Assembly: GCA_009783705.1 (NCBI GenBank)
Contig: WRCX01000005.1
Coordinates: 1-64,000 of the forward strand
Length of the DNA stretch: 64,000 bases
Direction: 5' to 3'
From: Candidatus Bathycorpusculum hydrogenotrophicum
GTDB taxonomy: Archaea; Thermoproteota; Bathyarchaeia; Bathyarchaeales; Bathycorpusculaceae
The notes under the pieces were generated by a model. That model searched no databases, had not been told where the DNA came from, and saw only the letters and a program-made list of their open reading frames with translations. Each line of letters opens with the position of its first letter. Position 1 is the first letter of the stretch. Position numbers and translations under genes: made by a program. Below are positions 35,465 through 43,787 of this stretch, piece by piece.

Positions 35465-35512
35465 CTTACAAAAGTTCAAAAAGCTCGAGTTACATTTAGC
35501 AAAAGCCGCGAG

Positions 35513-35851
35513 ATGAAAAGCATGGATGAAAAAACCCCCAAAGAATTCTTCGAGAAAACCTTACCTACAAAATTTAAACCTGAAAAAGCCACAGGCATCG
35601 ATATAGTAACCCAGCTTGAAGTATCTGGTCCCGAGGGCGGCAACTGGTTTATCACCATAAAAAACCAACAGATCCAAGTAAGTGAAGGCATTACACCCTC
35701 AGCGAGCCTAACGCTCAAAATGAGTTGCAGAGATTTTTTAGATTTAGTTAACAAAAAATTGAGCGCCGAAAAAGCGTTCTTTAGTGGCAAAATCCAGTTC
35801 AAAGGCGATATAACAATTGCCTTGAAACTACGGGATGCAGGTTTTCTATAA
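35513..35851 (+). CDS. SCP2 sterol-binding-domain protein
   Basis: 112 aa, a single SCP2-like domain. Seen are the beta-strand pair VTQLEVSGPEGGNWFITIKNQQIQV, the helix SASLTLKMSCRDFLDLVNKKL and the C-terminal KAFFSGKIQFKGDITIALKL typical of the fold. SCP2 domains bind lipids or hydrophobic acyl groups; the archaeal role is unknown. It follows cofE by 48 bases on the same strand. Confidence 0.82.
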   Translation: MKSMDEKTPKEFFEKTLPTKFKPEKATGIDIVTQLEVSGPEGGNWFITIKNQQIQVSEGITPSASLTLKMSCRDFLDLVNKKLSAEKAFFSGKIQFKGDITIALKLRDAGFL

Positions 35852-36015
35852 ACTCAACAATCTTCTTCAAACAACACCACTAACACCAAAACACCAACAA
35901 CCGTTAGGAATAACTAAATCACATACAACTGAATAAACACGTACCAATTTTAGCGTATTGTTTTCGACAGCTATTTATTTCGTTATATATTCTTTCTCGG
36001 GGGAGAGACTAAGAA

Positions 36016-36981
36016 ATGGCAAAATCACAGAAAACCCATAAAGTTGCAGTTAAAGATTACCAATTTACAGAAAACATGACAGTAAATAATCTAGTGGGAC
36101 AAATGGAGGATGCCTGGGGTTTCACAGCAGGCAAACTTGCCACAGGTGTAGACATTCTTGAGGCCATGACAGCAGACAAGAAATGCATCAAATTTCTCTC
36201 ATTTACCGCTGATATCATTGCAACGGGCACCCGAGGTGTTATCCGAGAATTAGTAAAACGCAAACTCGTTGATGCCATCATCACAACATGCGGTACTTTG
36301 GACCATGATATAGCTAGGTGCTGGAAGGACTACTACCGCGGCAGTTTTGTCATGAATGACAGCAAACTCCATGAAGAAGGCGTCAACAGATTAGGCAACG
36401 TGCTTGTTCCAAACGACAGCTATGGCACAATCATAGAAGATAAAATCCAAGTCATGCTCACTGAGCTCTATAAAGGAGGGAAAAAAGAATTCTCCACCTC
36501 AGAGTTGTCACGTGAAATAGGCTTACGCTGTTGCAACGAATCCTCAATTCTCTATTGGGCCGCCAAAAACGGCATCCCTATCTATGTACCAGGCATAACA
36601 GATGGCTCAGTTGGGTATCAGCTGTGGTTCTTTAGTCAAGATCACAAAGACTTCCGAGTTAACATCCTAAAAGATGAAGAAGACCTCAACAACACCGTCT
36701 TTGACGCTAAAAAGTCAGGAGCACTCATAATCGGAGGCGGCATAAGCAAACACCACACAATTTGGTGGAACCAATTCAAAGACGGCCTAGACTATGTCAT
36801 CTACATCAGCACCGCAAACGAATGGGACGGCAGCCTCAGCGGCGCACGCCCCAGAGAAGCAGTATCGTGGGGTAAAATCAGCGAAAAAGCCAAACGCATA
36901 ATGATTGAAGGCGACGCAACAATGGTACTACCAATAATGACAAGCGCACTAATCGATAGACTAAACAAGAAAAAAGAGTAA
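36016..36981 (+). CDS. dys: Deoxyhypusine synthase
   Basis: 321 aa. NAD-dependent transfer of the aminobutyl group of spermidine to a lysine of translation factor aIF5A. Conserved blocks are FTADIIATGTRGVIRELVK, TTCGTLDHDIARC, GIPIYVPGITDGSVGYQLW, ALIIGGGISKHH and NEWDGSLSGARPREAVSWGKIS, the last containing the catalytic lysine. A GGGGGAG ribosome site lies about ten bases before the ATG and TATATA about 28 bases upstream. Monocistronic, closed by a hairpin overlapping its stop codon. Confidence 0.95.
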   Translation: MAKSQKTHKVAVKDYQFTENMTVNNLVGQMEDAWGFTAGKLATGVDILEAMTADKKCIKFLSFTADIIATGTRGVIRELVKRKLVDAIITTCGTLDHDIARCWKDYYRGSFVMNDSKLHEEGVNRLGNVLVPNDSYGTIIEDKIQVMLTELYKGGKKEFSTSELSREIGLRCCNESSILYWAAKNGIPIYVPGITDGSVGYQLWFFSQDHKDFRVNILKDEEDLNNTVFDAKKSGALIIGGGISKHHTIWWNQFKDGLDYVIYISTANEWDGSLSGARPREAVSWGKISEKAKRIMIEGDATMVLPIMTSALIDRLNKKKE

Positions 36982-36992
36982 CCACTCTTTTT
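36971..36992 (+). terminator. Stem-loop terminator overlapping the dys stop codon
   Basis: AAAAAGAGT (36971-36979) and ACTCTTTTT (36984-36992) form a 9-bp stem with the tetraloop AACC. The second arm supplies the T run. The TAA stop begins inside the first arm, so the hairpin forms only after the ribosome leaves. It could act in both directions. Confidence 0.5.
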
Positions 36993-37263
36993 GCACTATA
37001 TTACTAGCTGAACACATTCCTTTTATTTTTCATTACTAAACCGATCTTTTACTAAACCACATTCCCTAATAGCCTCTATCAGCTATAATCAGCTCATACC
37101 GATCTGTATAACTGGAATATTTGCGGGTATCCCCAAGCAACAGTTCACAGGAATTAAAAAGCAAATACAGCTTATGGGCTAATCGTTGATTAATTGGTAT
37201 ATTGCGCGACAGAACTATAGATTCAAGATTATAGAAAGAAAAAATGAAAAAAGAAAAGATGGC

Positions 37264-38553
37264 TTATTGTTTTGCCATTTTAACGTTGTGTGATAGTGGT
37301 AGTCTGACTGGACAGACATAGGAGCAGGTTCCGCATGCGATGCAGTCGTTTGCCCAAAGTTTCCCAGCTAGTTCGAAGTTACCTTTGACAACAGCGTTGT
37401 GTATTGCTACGGGTTGTAGGCGTACTGGACAGGCGCTGACGCATCTGCCGCAGTGGATACAGGCGGTGGTTTTCTGTGCTTGTTTGGCTTTGTCCTTTGC
37501 AAAGCAGATGATGCTTGAGGTGCGTTTAGTTATTGGGGCGTCGAGAGTTTGGAGTGCTGTACCCATGAGAACTCCGCCGACTACGACTGAGCTCAGGGTG
37601 GATAAGTTGACGTTGTTGGCGCTGAGGATTTCTTTGACTGGGGTGCCGATTTTTACTTGGAGGTTTTTGGGTTTTGGAACATCGCCGTTTAGGGTAGTGA
37701 CTCTGCTTATGAGGGGTTCACCTTCAAAGACTGCGTTTGCAATAGCGTTTATGGTTGCAACGTTTTGTACGATGGTTCCCATTTCGTAGCTGCGTTTGCC
37801 TGCGGGGGTTTCGTAGCCTAGGATTGCTTTTTGCATCATAGCTGCGTCGCCTTGCTGGTAGGTTAGATGTGCTGCGCGGACTTCGGTGTTGGGTTCTTTG
37901 CTGAATGCTTCTTCGAGTTTTGGTACGGCTTCGACTTTGCTTTCTTTGGTAACGATGATGACTTTGGGGTTGCCTAAGAGTTTGCGGACTACGCGGACAC
38001 CGCGAACTAGGTTTGCAGTGCGTTCAATCATGATGCGTTCGTCGGCTGTGTCGTAGGGTTCGCCTTCTGCGCCGTTAACTAGGAGGTGTTGGATTTTTTT
38101 GTCTGCAGGTACTGCTAGTTTGACAGATGTGGGGAATCCTGCGCCGCCAAGGCCGATTATGCCGGCTTCGCGGATAATTTTTAGGAGGTCTTCGTTTTTG
38201 GTGTTGGCTAATTCTGCTTCAGTGATGGAGGTTAGGGGTTTGGCTTTAGTTTTTTTGCCGTCGTTTTCGATATAGATAGCTTCGGTGGGTGCTTCAAAGC
38301 AACTGTTGTAGGCGTTTTCGATTTTGATGACTGTACCGCTTATGGGGCTGTGTATAGGTGCGCTGACTCTTTCTTTGGCGTCTGCGATTTTTTCTCCGAT
38401 AGTTACAGTGTCACCGACTTTTATGATGGGTGTGTTTGTTGCTCCGCCTTGCTGGTTAGTTAGTACAACTGCGATTTTTGGATCTGGGAAGATCTCGATC
38501 GGGGTTTTGCGTGCTAGGTCTTTTACTTCTGGTATGTGAACTAAGTTTGCCAT
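37264..38553 (-). CDS. rnfC: RnfC-like electron transport subunit
   Basis: About 429 aa. The N-terminal barrel (SAPIHSPISGTVIKIE), the flavin/NADH-binding Rossmann-like block GIIGLGGAGFPTSVKL and NGAEGEPYDTADERIM, an SLBB segment, and two [4Fe-4S] motifs (CIHCGRCVSACPVRL and CIACGTCSYVCPVRL) are in RnfC order. The usual NxAECEP is NGAEGEP here. RnfC is the cytoplasmic electron-input subunit. ATG at 38553 is preceded by GGGAG at nine bases; the ATG at 38562 would overlap the rnfD stop. Only rnfD accompanies it; rnfA, B, E and G are absent from the window. Confidence 0.88.
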   Translation of the reverse strand: MANLVHIPEVKDLARKTPIEIFPDPKIAVVLTNQQGGATNTPIIKVGDTVTIGEKIADAKERVSAPIHSPISGTVIKIENAYNSCFEAPTEAIYIENDGKKTKAKPLTSITEAELANTKNEDLLKIIREAGIIGLGGAGFPTSVKLAVPADKKIQHLLVNGAEGEPYDTADERIMIERTANLVRGVRVVRKLLGNPKVIIVTKESKVEAVPKLEEAFSKEPNTEVRAAHLTYQQGDAAMMQKAILGYETPAGKRSYEMGTIVQNVATINAIANAVFEGEPLISRVTTLNGDVPKPKNLQVKIGTPVKEILSANNVNLSTLSSVVVGGVLMGTALQTLDAPITKRTSSIICFAKDKAKQAQKTTACIHCGRCVSACPVRLQPVAIHNAVVKGNFELAGKLWANDCIACGTCSYVCPVRLPLSHNVKMAKQ

Positions 38554-38558
38554 TTTAA

Positions 38559-39680
38559 TCATCTCCCAAAGGGTTTGTTGATGCGAACTTTGTCAATAAC
38601 TGGTACAAGCAGGTTCATGATCAACAATGCCAACAATGAGCCGCCGAAGAAACCCATAAAGGTTTGTATCGAAATAGTCAAAATTGCGAGGCCGACACCG
38701 AATATGATTTGTCCGGTTCCACTAAAGGGTGTTGTCGCTGGATCGGTTGCCATAAAGAACGCTAAGAATATTGAGCTACCGGCGAAGAGCGAGAAGAGCA
38801 ATCGAGTGATTAGGTCTACATCTCCAAATATGAAGGAGAATATCAAAGACGTAGCAGCCATAGCGATGAGATAGCTTGCAGTGATTTTCCATTTAAAGTA
38901 TTTACGGCCAACAACAAAGAGTGCAACACCTGCGATGATGACAGCTATGCTTGATGCACCGCCAACCCAACCATGGTACTTTGTCAGCAACATGATTGAT
39001 TCTACGCTAGCCTCTGTTCCGTTAGGTGAGCCAAAGCATCCCTGCAGATAGGCACCAAACGAGGCATAGCCGTTGCCTGCAGTTCCTAAGCCATCAGCGG
39101 GACTGCCAATGGGGCCTGCAAGTGAGGGAACCATTAGCATACCGGTGCTTAGGTGCCAGCTTGTGATAAGCGTTGTAAATGTTGTCGGTATTAGGACTAG
39201 GAATTTGGCGGCGGCTGCGGGGTTAACTAGTTTTCTGCCTGCTATGCTTGCGACTTTTTTGAAAACAACGATACCAATGATGGAGATTAACGCGATGTAG
39301 AAGAATGCGAGAGGTGCCTCAACGGGTACTCCAACTTCCATACCCATTGCCATTGAAGGAAAACCAAGAGTAAAACAGTTAATGACGATTAAACCAAAAA
39401 CTGCGGCTGACCAAGTATTAACTTCGCTATCAGAGGTGACTTTACCGATAAGAAAGTCGATTGCTACGGCTAAGCCTACTGCAATGAGAGTACCGATGGC
39501 AACGGTTAAGCCTAAGTTCCATCCGGAGGGCGTGACGACATCTGACCAGAGTACAGCGGAAACGATGGTAACTGCGAGAATAGCAATGAAAGTGTATTGC
39601 ATCATACGGTCTTTTGTCATAGATCCGTGAATGTGTGGTGCTGGATTTACAACCAGTTCATTTGAGGATTCGTTACTCAT
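38559..39680 (-). CDS. rnfD: RnfD-like membrane subunit
   Basis: 373 aa, about nine or ten membrane helices. The family block FFMATDPATTPFSGTGQIIFG near residue 300 and AGRKLVNPAAAAKFLVL near 160 identify RnfD/NqrB. In bacterial Rnf this subunit carries covalent FMN and takes part in ion-coupled electron transfer. An unusual polar loop (GPIGSPADGLGTAGNGYASFG) sits between helices. It is transcribed first, then rnfC, from a promoter with a 14-base palindromic TATA region (ACTTTTTAAAAAGT at 39733-39746). Ribosome site AAGG is nine to ten bases from the ATG. Confidence 0.88.
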   Translation of the reverse strand: MSNESSNELVVNPAPHIHGSMTKDRMMQYTFIAILAVTIVSAVLWSDVVTPSGWNLGLTVAIGTLIAVGLAVAIDFLIGKVTSDSEVNTWSAAVFGLIVINCFTLGFPSMAMGMEVGVPVEAPLAFFYIALISIIGIVVFKKVASIAGRKLVNPAAAAKFLVLIPTTFTTLITSWHLSTGMLMVPSLAGPIGSPADGLGTAGNGYASFGAYLQGCFGSPNGTEASVESIMLLTKYHGWVGGASSIAVIIAGVALFVVGRKYFKWKITASYLIAMAATSLIFSFIFGDVDLITRLLFSLFAGSSIFLAFFMATDPATTPFSGTGQIIFGVGLAILTISIQTFMGFFGGSLLALLIMNLLVPVIDKVRINKPFGR

Positions 39681-39989
39681 ATCAATTTAACCTTCTCAAA
39701 TGAAGAGCTAATTCTAGGAGCGGGCTTATTAAACTTTTTAAAAAGTGCTCCTTTTTGCTGTTTTACTATATAGCTATTGTTAGAACAAACCTCAGACAAC
39801 ACACCCAAGTTTAGGGCTAAACCTGTATTAAGCAAAGACAAACAAGCAACTATCAAATAACAACCATACCTGCCAGCAAACGTTTAGACACAGCATACAA
39901 TTATAGCAACTTTGAAGTAGCATGAAAAATTGGTTTTCCATAGTAAATCTTATATCGAGTAGGAAATCATTCATTTACCGTGTAATTAA
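39681..39989. promoter_or_regulatory. Divergent promoter region between rnfDC and the radical SAM gene
   Basis: No gene is seen. It holds the palindromic ACTTTTTAAAAAGT (39733-39746), serving as TATA box for rnfD. For the radical SAM gene a TATATC lies near 39951. From 39969 to 39995, ATTCATTT and AAATGAAT form an 8-bp inverted repeat whose second arm includes the ATG start codon. The middle, 39760-39940, shows nothing. Confidence 0.45.
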
Positions 39990-41096
39990 ATGAATCCAAT
40001 CACTGACCCATTGTTCATGGTTGTTTGGCGCTGTACTCGTAACTGTGTTGGAAGTTGTACATATTGCAGTTACACCAAAGAATACGCTAAAGACCAGGAA
40101 CTAAGCACCGAACAGGCCAAGCATATGGTTGATGAAATGGCAGAGTTCGGCTCAAAATGGCTTGGAATCAGCGGCGGAGAACCTTTGGTTCGCCCAGACA
40201 TATGGGAAGTCATCGAATACGCAGAAAAGAAGCATGATATGAAAGTCAGCCTAATCACAAGCGGCTTTGCATGGGACGAAAAACGCTTTGATCTGCTCCG
40301 CAAATATGACGTCCACACTGCCATTAGCATTGATGGTAACAGAGAATCAAACGATCTAACCCGCCGCAAAGGCGGCTACGACATGGCACTACATGCCATG
40401 AAGAAACTTAGCGAAGTTGGGCTCCTAGACTGTTTAGTCACCACCATGACTAAAATCAACATAAACCACATGGCACACCCAGCAGAACTCGCTGAAGAAT
40501 ACAAAGCCCGCATGCTAGTCTACCACAACCTGGTTCCAGTGGGCAGAGCAAGAGATCACATGGAAGACTTGGCACCCACACCAGAGCAGTACGAAACAAC
40601 ATTTGATGAGATCTATGAAATCCAACGCAAACTCTACGGCAAAGTCAAAATCCATGTCTATGCACCCTTCTACGCACGTATAGTACGACAAAAAAACCCC
40701 GCCAACTTTTGGGCCTGGTACAATGAGGGTTACTTGGGCAAATGCAGCATAGGCGGCAACTATATAGGCATAACAGAAAACGGCGACTATCGAAGCTGCG
40801 GCTTCCATGAAGGCTACCGCATCGGCAACGTCAAAACCAAAAAACTAAGAACCGCCTGGGAAGAACTCCAACAAAGTCCTCTGCACCTCCAGCTACGCGA
40901 CAAAAACAACCTCAAAGGCAGATGTGGTATCTGTGAATACAGAGAAATTTGCGGCGGATGCCGAACACGTGCAGAACACTACACAGGCGACCTCTTCGCA
41001 TCAGACCCCGCATGCAACTATATCCCCAAGATCCTACGTGAAGACCCCAAAATCTTGGAAGAACTTCAAAAAAATCCTCTGGGTAAAAAACAATAA
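39990..41096 (+). CDS. Radical SAM/SPASM-domain protein
   Basis: 368 aa. The N-terminal radical SAM motif is CTRNCVGSCTYC, in which CVGSCTYC fits CxxxCxxC and one extra cysteine lies four residues earlier. GISGGEPLVRPD is the second conserved block. The C-terminal SPASM region has cysteines in YLGKCSIGGNY, RSCGFHEGYRIGN and GRCGICEYREICGGCRTRAEHYTGDLFASDPAC. The C-terminal pattern resembles AhbC/AhbD-type heme and NirJ-like proteins, but the substrate is not certain; peptide modification is the alternative. Monocistronic with an unusual inverted repeat over its start codon. Confidence 0.85.
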   Translation: MNPITDPLFMVVWRCTRNCVGSCTYCSYTKEYAKDQELSTEQAKHMVDEMAEFGSKWLGISGGEPLVRPDIWEVIEYAEKKHDMKVSLITSGFAWDEKRFDLLRKYDVHTAISIDGNRESNDLTRRKGGYDMALHAMKKLSEVGLLDCLVTTMTKININHMAHPAELAEEYKARMLVYHNLVPVGRARDHMEDLAPTPEQYETTFDEIYEIQRKLYGKVKIHVYAPFYARIVRQKNPANFWAWYNEGYLGKCSIGGNYIGITENGDYRSCGFHEGYRIGNVKTKKLRTAWEELQQSPLHLQLRDKNNLKGRCGICEYREICGGCRTRAEHYTGDLFASDPACNYIPKILREDPKILEELQKNPLGKKQ

Positions 41097-41339
41097 CCCA
41101 GCATCTTTTCCATTTATACCCTTTTTAGAAAGAACCAAAAAACAACAACCATTATAGACAGGGCTTAATTAGCATGTTTTATAGTTTCTACATCAGAAAC
41201 GGTTACGTTTGAGAGTAACAACATTAATTAGCGGTCAATCAAGTAAAGGAAAACTAGAACCGCAGGTTATGCATAGTCTAAGCAGATGGGGTCAAATAAC
41301 TTTTTAGTGCAGCATACCTATTTTCTACTGTGAAACGAA

Positions 41340-42692
41340 GTGGTTGTTGTTGATTCGGTCGTTCTCAATGCCAAAGCATACCTAAATGGGCAAATCGTTG
41401 ATTGCTGTATTGCCATAGAAGAGGGAATAATCGATAAAATTGGCAAAGAAACACAGATGCCAAATGCCGACCAAAAAAATGACCTGCACGGTCACCTGCT
41501 TGTATTGCCAGGGTTAATTGATACGCATGTACATTTGCGAGATGAAGACAAAGCATACAAGGAAGATTTTACTTCTGGCACCTCTGCGGCAGCCGCGGGC
41601 GGCTTTACCACAGTTTTAGATATGCCAAACAATGTGCCTATTACCATGAGTGCTCAAACCTTGAGAAATCGCATGGAAACTGCCCAAAGGCGGATTGTGG
41701 TCAACACGGGATTCTACTCAGAGTTTCCCCAAACGCTCCCCGAAATAAGAGAAATAGCTAATCAAGGGGCGGTTGGGTTCAAGCTGTTTATGGGCGAGCA
41801 GATGGGGGGGGTAAACGTAGATGACAATACCGCTATAACAGAAGCGCTAAAAACCACTGCGGAAGTAAAACTACCGGTTGCCATCCACGCAGAAGATCAC
41901 ACCTTATTGGCCGCAAATGAGGCCAAGCTTAAGCAGACTAAAAAAACAGCCCCAGCGGATTATCTACGAGCACACACCAAAGAGGTTGAGCGCATGGCCG
42001 TTGAGCGCATTGTTAAACTCAGTGCCAAAACAGGGGCACAGCTACATTTTTGTCACATCTCCACCAAAGATAGTGTAGCAACAATTGTAGAAGCTAAAAA
42101 AACCCAAAAAAACATCACCTGTGAAGTCACACCCAATCATTTGATGCTGAGCAGTGATGAGGTAGAACGGCATGGTTCGCTGGCTATTATAGCGCCGCCG
42201 CTACGTGACCGACTTGAGGTGGAAGCCTTGTGGCAAAGCGTAAATGAGGGCTTGATTGATACGTTTGGCTCAGACCATGCACCCCACACCATAGAAGAGA
42301 AACAAGCAAATGACATCTGGGAAGTCAAAGCAGGCATCCCCGGATTGGAAGTGACCCTGCCGCTTATGCTCACAATGGTAAGAAAGGGCAAGCTTGGCTT
42401 AGAACAAGTTGTGTCCCATCTTGCAGAAAACCCAGCACAAATCTATGGGTTAACAGATAGGGGATATCTCAAAGCTGGTCAAGCAGCGGATCTTACCATC
42501 GTTGACTATCAGAGTCAATTTAAAATAGATGCATCCAAATTTAAGTCCAAAGCCAAATTCAGTCCCTATAATGGCTGGGAAGTTAATGGCAAACCAGTTA
42601 AAACCATAGTGGGAGGACAGATTGTTTATGAGGACAACCAAATTGTTGCAAAGGGCGGCACGGGCAAAATCGTGCGGGGAGGTCCCATGTGA
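41340..42692 (+). CDS. pyrC: Dihydroorotase
   Basis: Zinc amidohydrolase cyclising carbamoyl aspartate in pyrimidine synthesis. 450 aa of the long class I type. Zinc ligands are IDTHVHLRDE near residue 60, the carbamylated-lysine region GFKLFMGEQ, HAEDH, HFCHISTKDS and FGSDHAPHT. Starts at GTG. The stop overlaps the start of the Mut7-C gene by four bases (ATGA). The 243-base upstream gap shows only AT-rich sequence. The coding strand is less A+C-biased than the C1 genes. Confidence 0.93.
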   Translation: MVVVDSVVLNAKAYLNGQIVDCCIAIEEGIIDKIGKETQMPNADQKNDLHGHLLVLPGLIDTHVHLRDEDKAYKEDFTSGTSAAAAGGFTTVLDMPNNVPITMSAQTLRNRMETAQRRIVVNTGFYSEFPQTLPEIREIANQGAVGFKLFMGEQMGGVNVDDNTAITEALKTTAEVKLPVAIHAEDHTLLAANEAKLKQTKKTAPADYLRAHTKEVERMAVERIVKLSAKTGAQLHFCHISTKDSVATIVEAKKTQKNITCEVTPNHLMLSSDEVERHGSLAIIAPPLRDRLEVEALWQSVNEGLIDTFGSDHAPHTIEEKQANDIWEVKAGIPGLEVTLPLMLTMVRKGKLGLEQVVSHLAENPAQIYGLTDRGYLKAGQAADLTIVDYQSQFKIDASKFKSKAKFSPYNGWEVNGKPVKTIVGGQIVYEDNQIVAKGGTGKIVRGGPM

Positions 42693-43171
42693 GGTTTCTT
42701 GTAGATGGTATGCTGGGGAAATTGGCACGCTGGTTACGCATGCTGGGGCATGATGTAACCTATAATGTGCACTTAGAAGACAGGGAACTTTTAGAGATAG
42801 CAAAACTCGAGCAACGAATACTTTTAACAAGAGACAAGGAGCTCTACAAAAGAGCGGCCACAAGGGGGCTGGATACGTTTTATGTGGAGGGCAAAACCGA
42901 AGTCGAGCGGCTTGCAAAAATTGCAGAGCGCTATGGGCTATTGTTAGAGATTGATATGGATAAGTCGCGCTGTCCCATTTGCAATACACCCCTCAAATCG
43001 ATTCAAAAAGAACAAATAGAAGCCCAGTTAAAACCCAATACTGCTCATTACTATGAGCAGTTTTGGCGGTGCCCCAACTGTGGACAGATCTACTGGCAGG
43101 GTGCACACTGGAAACAAATCACAAACACACTCACAGAAGCCAACAAAACATTAACTACAGCACCCGTTTGA
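42689..43171 (+). CDS. Mut7-C RNase-domain protein with zinc ribbon
   Basis: 160 aa. The N-terminus MRFLVDGMLGKLARWLRMLG, the RILLTRDKEL block and the C-terminal zinc ribbon (CPICNTPL ... CPNCGQIYWQGAHW) are diagnostic of Mut7-C (DUF82) proteins. They have a PIN-like nuclease fold and are predicted RNases. Acidic residues in VDGML, LEDRE and TRDKE form the likely metal site. It overlaps pyrC by four bases, so both are co-translated; the link to pyrimidine synthesis is probably incidental. Confidence 0.9.
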   Translation: MRFLVDGMLGKLARWLRMLGHDVTYNVHLEDRELLEIAKLEQRILLTRDKELYKRAATRGLDTFYVEGKTEVERLAKIAERYGLLLEIDMDKSRCPICNTPLKSIQKEQIEAQLKPNTAHYYEQFWRCPNCGQIYWQGAHWKQITNTLTEANKTLTTAPV

Positions 43172-43227
43172 GCAATCATTGACTTAAGCAACTATAACAG
43201 CAAATTACATTTGTGTTGTATAGTAGT

Positions 43228-43443
43228 TTAGGGGTGTTCTATGGTTAGGTGTGCTTTGAGTTCGGTTTTGCTATTGAATGCCTTGCCGCATTTTTTGCAT
43301 CGGTAGTTGTGGTGGTGGCTTTTATCTCCGGCTGTGGGTTCACCGGGGATGGGTATGTTTGGCGGAGGGCGTTCGGGGTGTTCGGGTGGGGCAGGCAGAG
43401 GGGGTATACTGTGGAATACGTTAAAAATCAGACTTATCACCAT
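43228..43443 (-). CDS. Small C2H2 zinc-finger protein
   Basis: 71 aa. The C-terminal 26 residues form a single classical C2H2 finger, YRCKKCGKAFNSKTELKAHLTIEHP, preceded by a proline-rich linker and an N-terminal hydrophobic patch. A single finger with the conserved F and L core positions is likely real and could bind DNA or protein. The proline-rich half is low complexity, so the exact start is uncertain. Confidence 0.65.
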   Translation of the reverse strand: MVISLIFNVFHSIPPLPAPPEHPERPPPNIPIPGEPTAGDKSHHHNYRCKKCGKAFNSKTELKAHLTIEHP

Positions 43444-43540
43444 TCTGTTTAGCGGGTGAGAGGTCTTAAGAGTATGTGGCTACTCTTTGTACAAACACAT
43501 TAAGAGACTAAAATTAGTAGAGAGAAGAAAAGATGGCGTT

Positions 43541-43786
43541 TTAAAATAGCCATTTTAGGGGTATATCTTGGAATGTGCCGTCGGGTAGTGTGCGTCGTAT
43601 GGTTATGGGTAATATGTTTGCATTGAGTTCGCTTAGTGCGATGTCTATGGGGTTGGTGTTTTCTGCGGCATCTACCAAGATTGGGGCTCCCATCGAGATT
43701 TGCAGAGCGCGTGCGCCCACGATTCTTGCTTTCTCGAAGCGAGTGATTTTGGGGGGTCCTACATTGATTGATTTTTCTTGTTGCAT
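43541..43786 (-). CDS. rpoK: DNA-directed RNA polymerase subunit K
   Basis: 81 aa, the archaeal counterpart of eukaryotic Rpb6 and bacterial omega, needed for polymerase assembly. Conserved stretch [25 protein letters not shown] followed by [24 protein letters not shown] is diagnostic. It starts one base after the thermosome stop codon, so it is in the same transcript. The N-terminal ~10 residues are short, as usual in archaea. Confidence 0.95.
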   Translation of the reverse strand: MQQEKSINVGPPKITRFEKARIVGARALQISMGAPILVDAAENTNPIDIALSELNANILPITIRRTLPDGTFQDIPLKWLF

Positions 43787-43787
43787 T

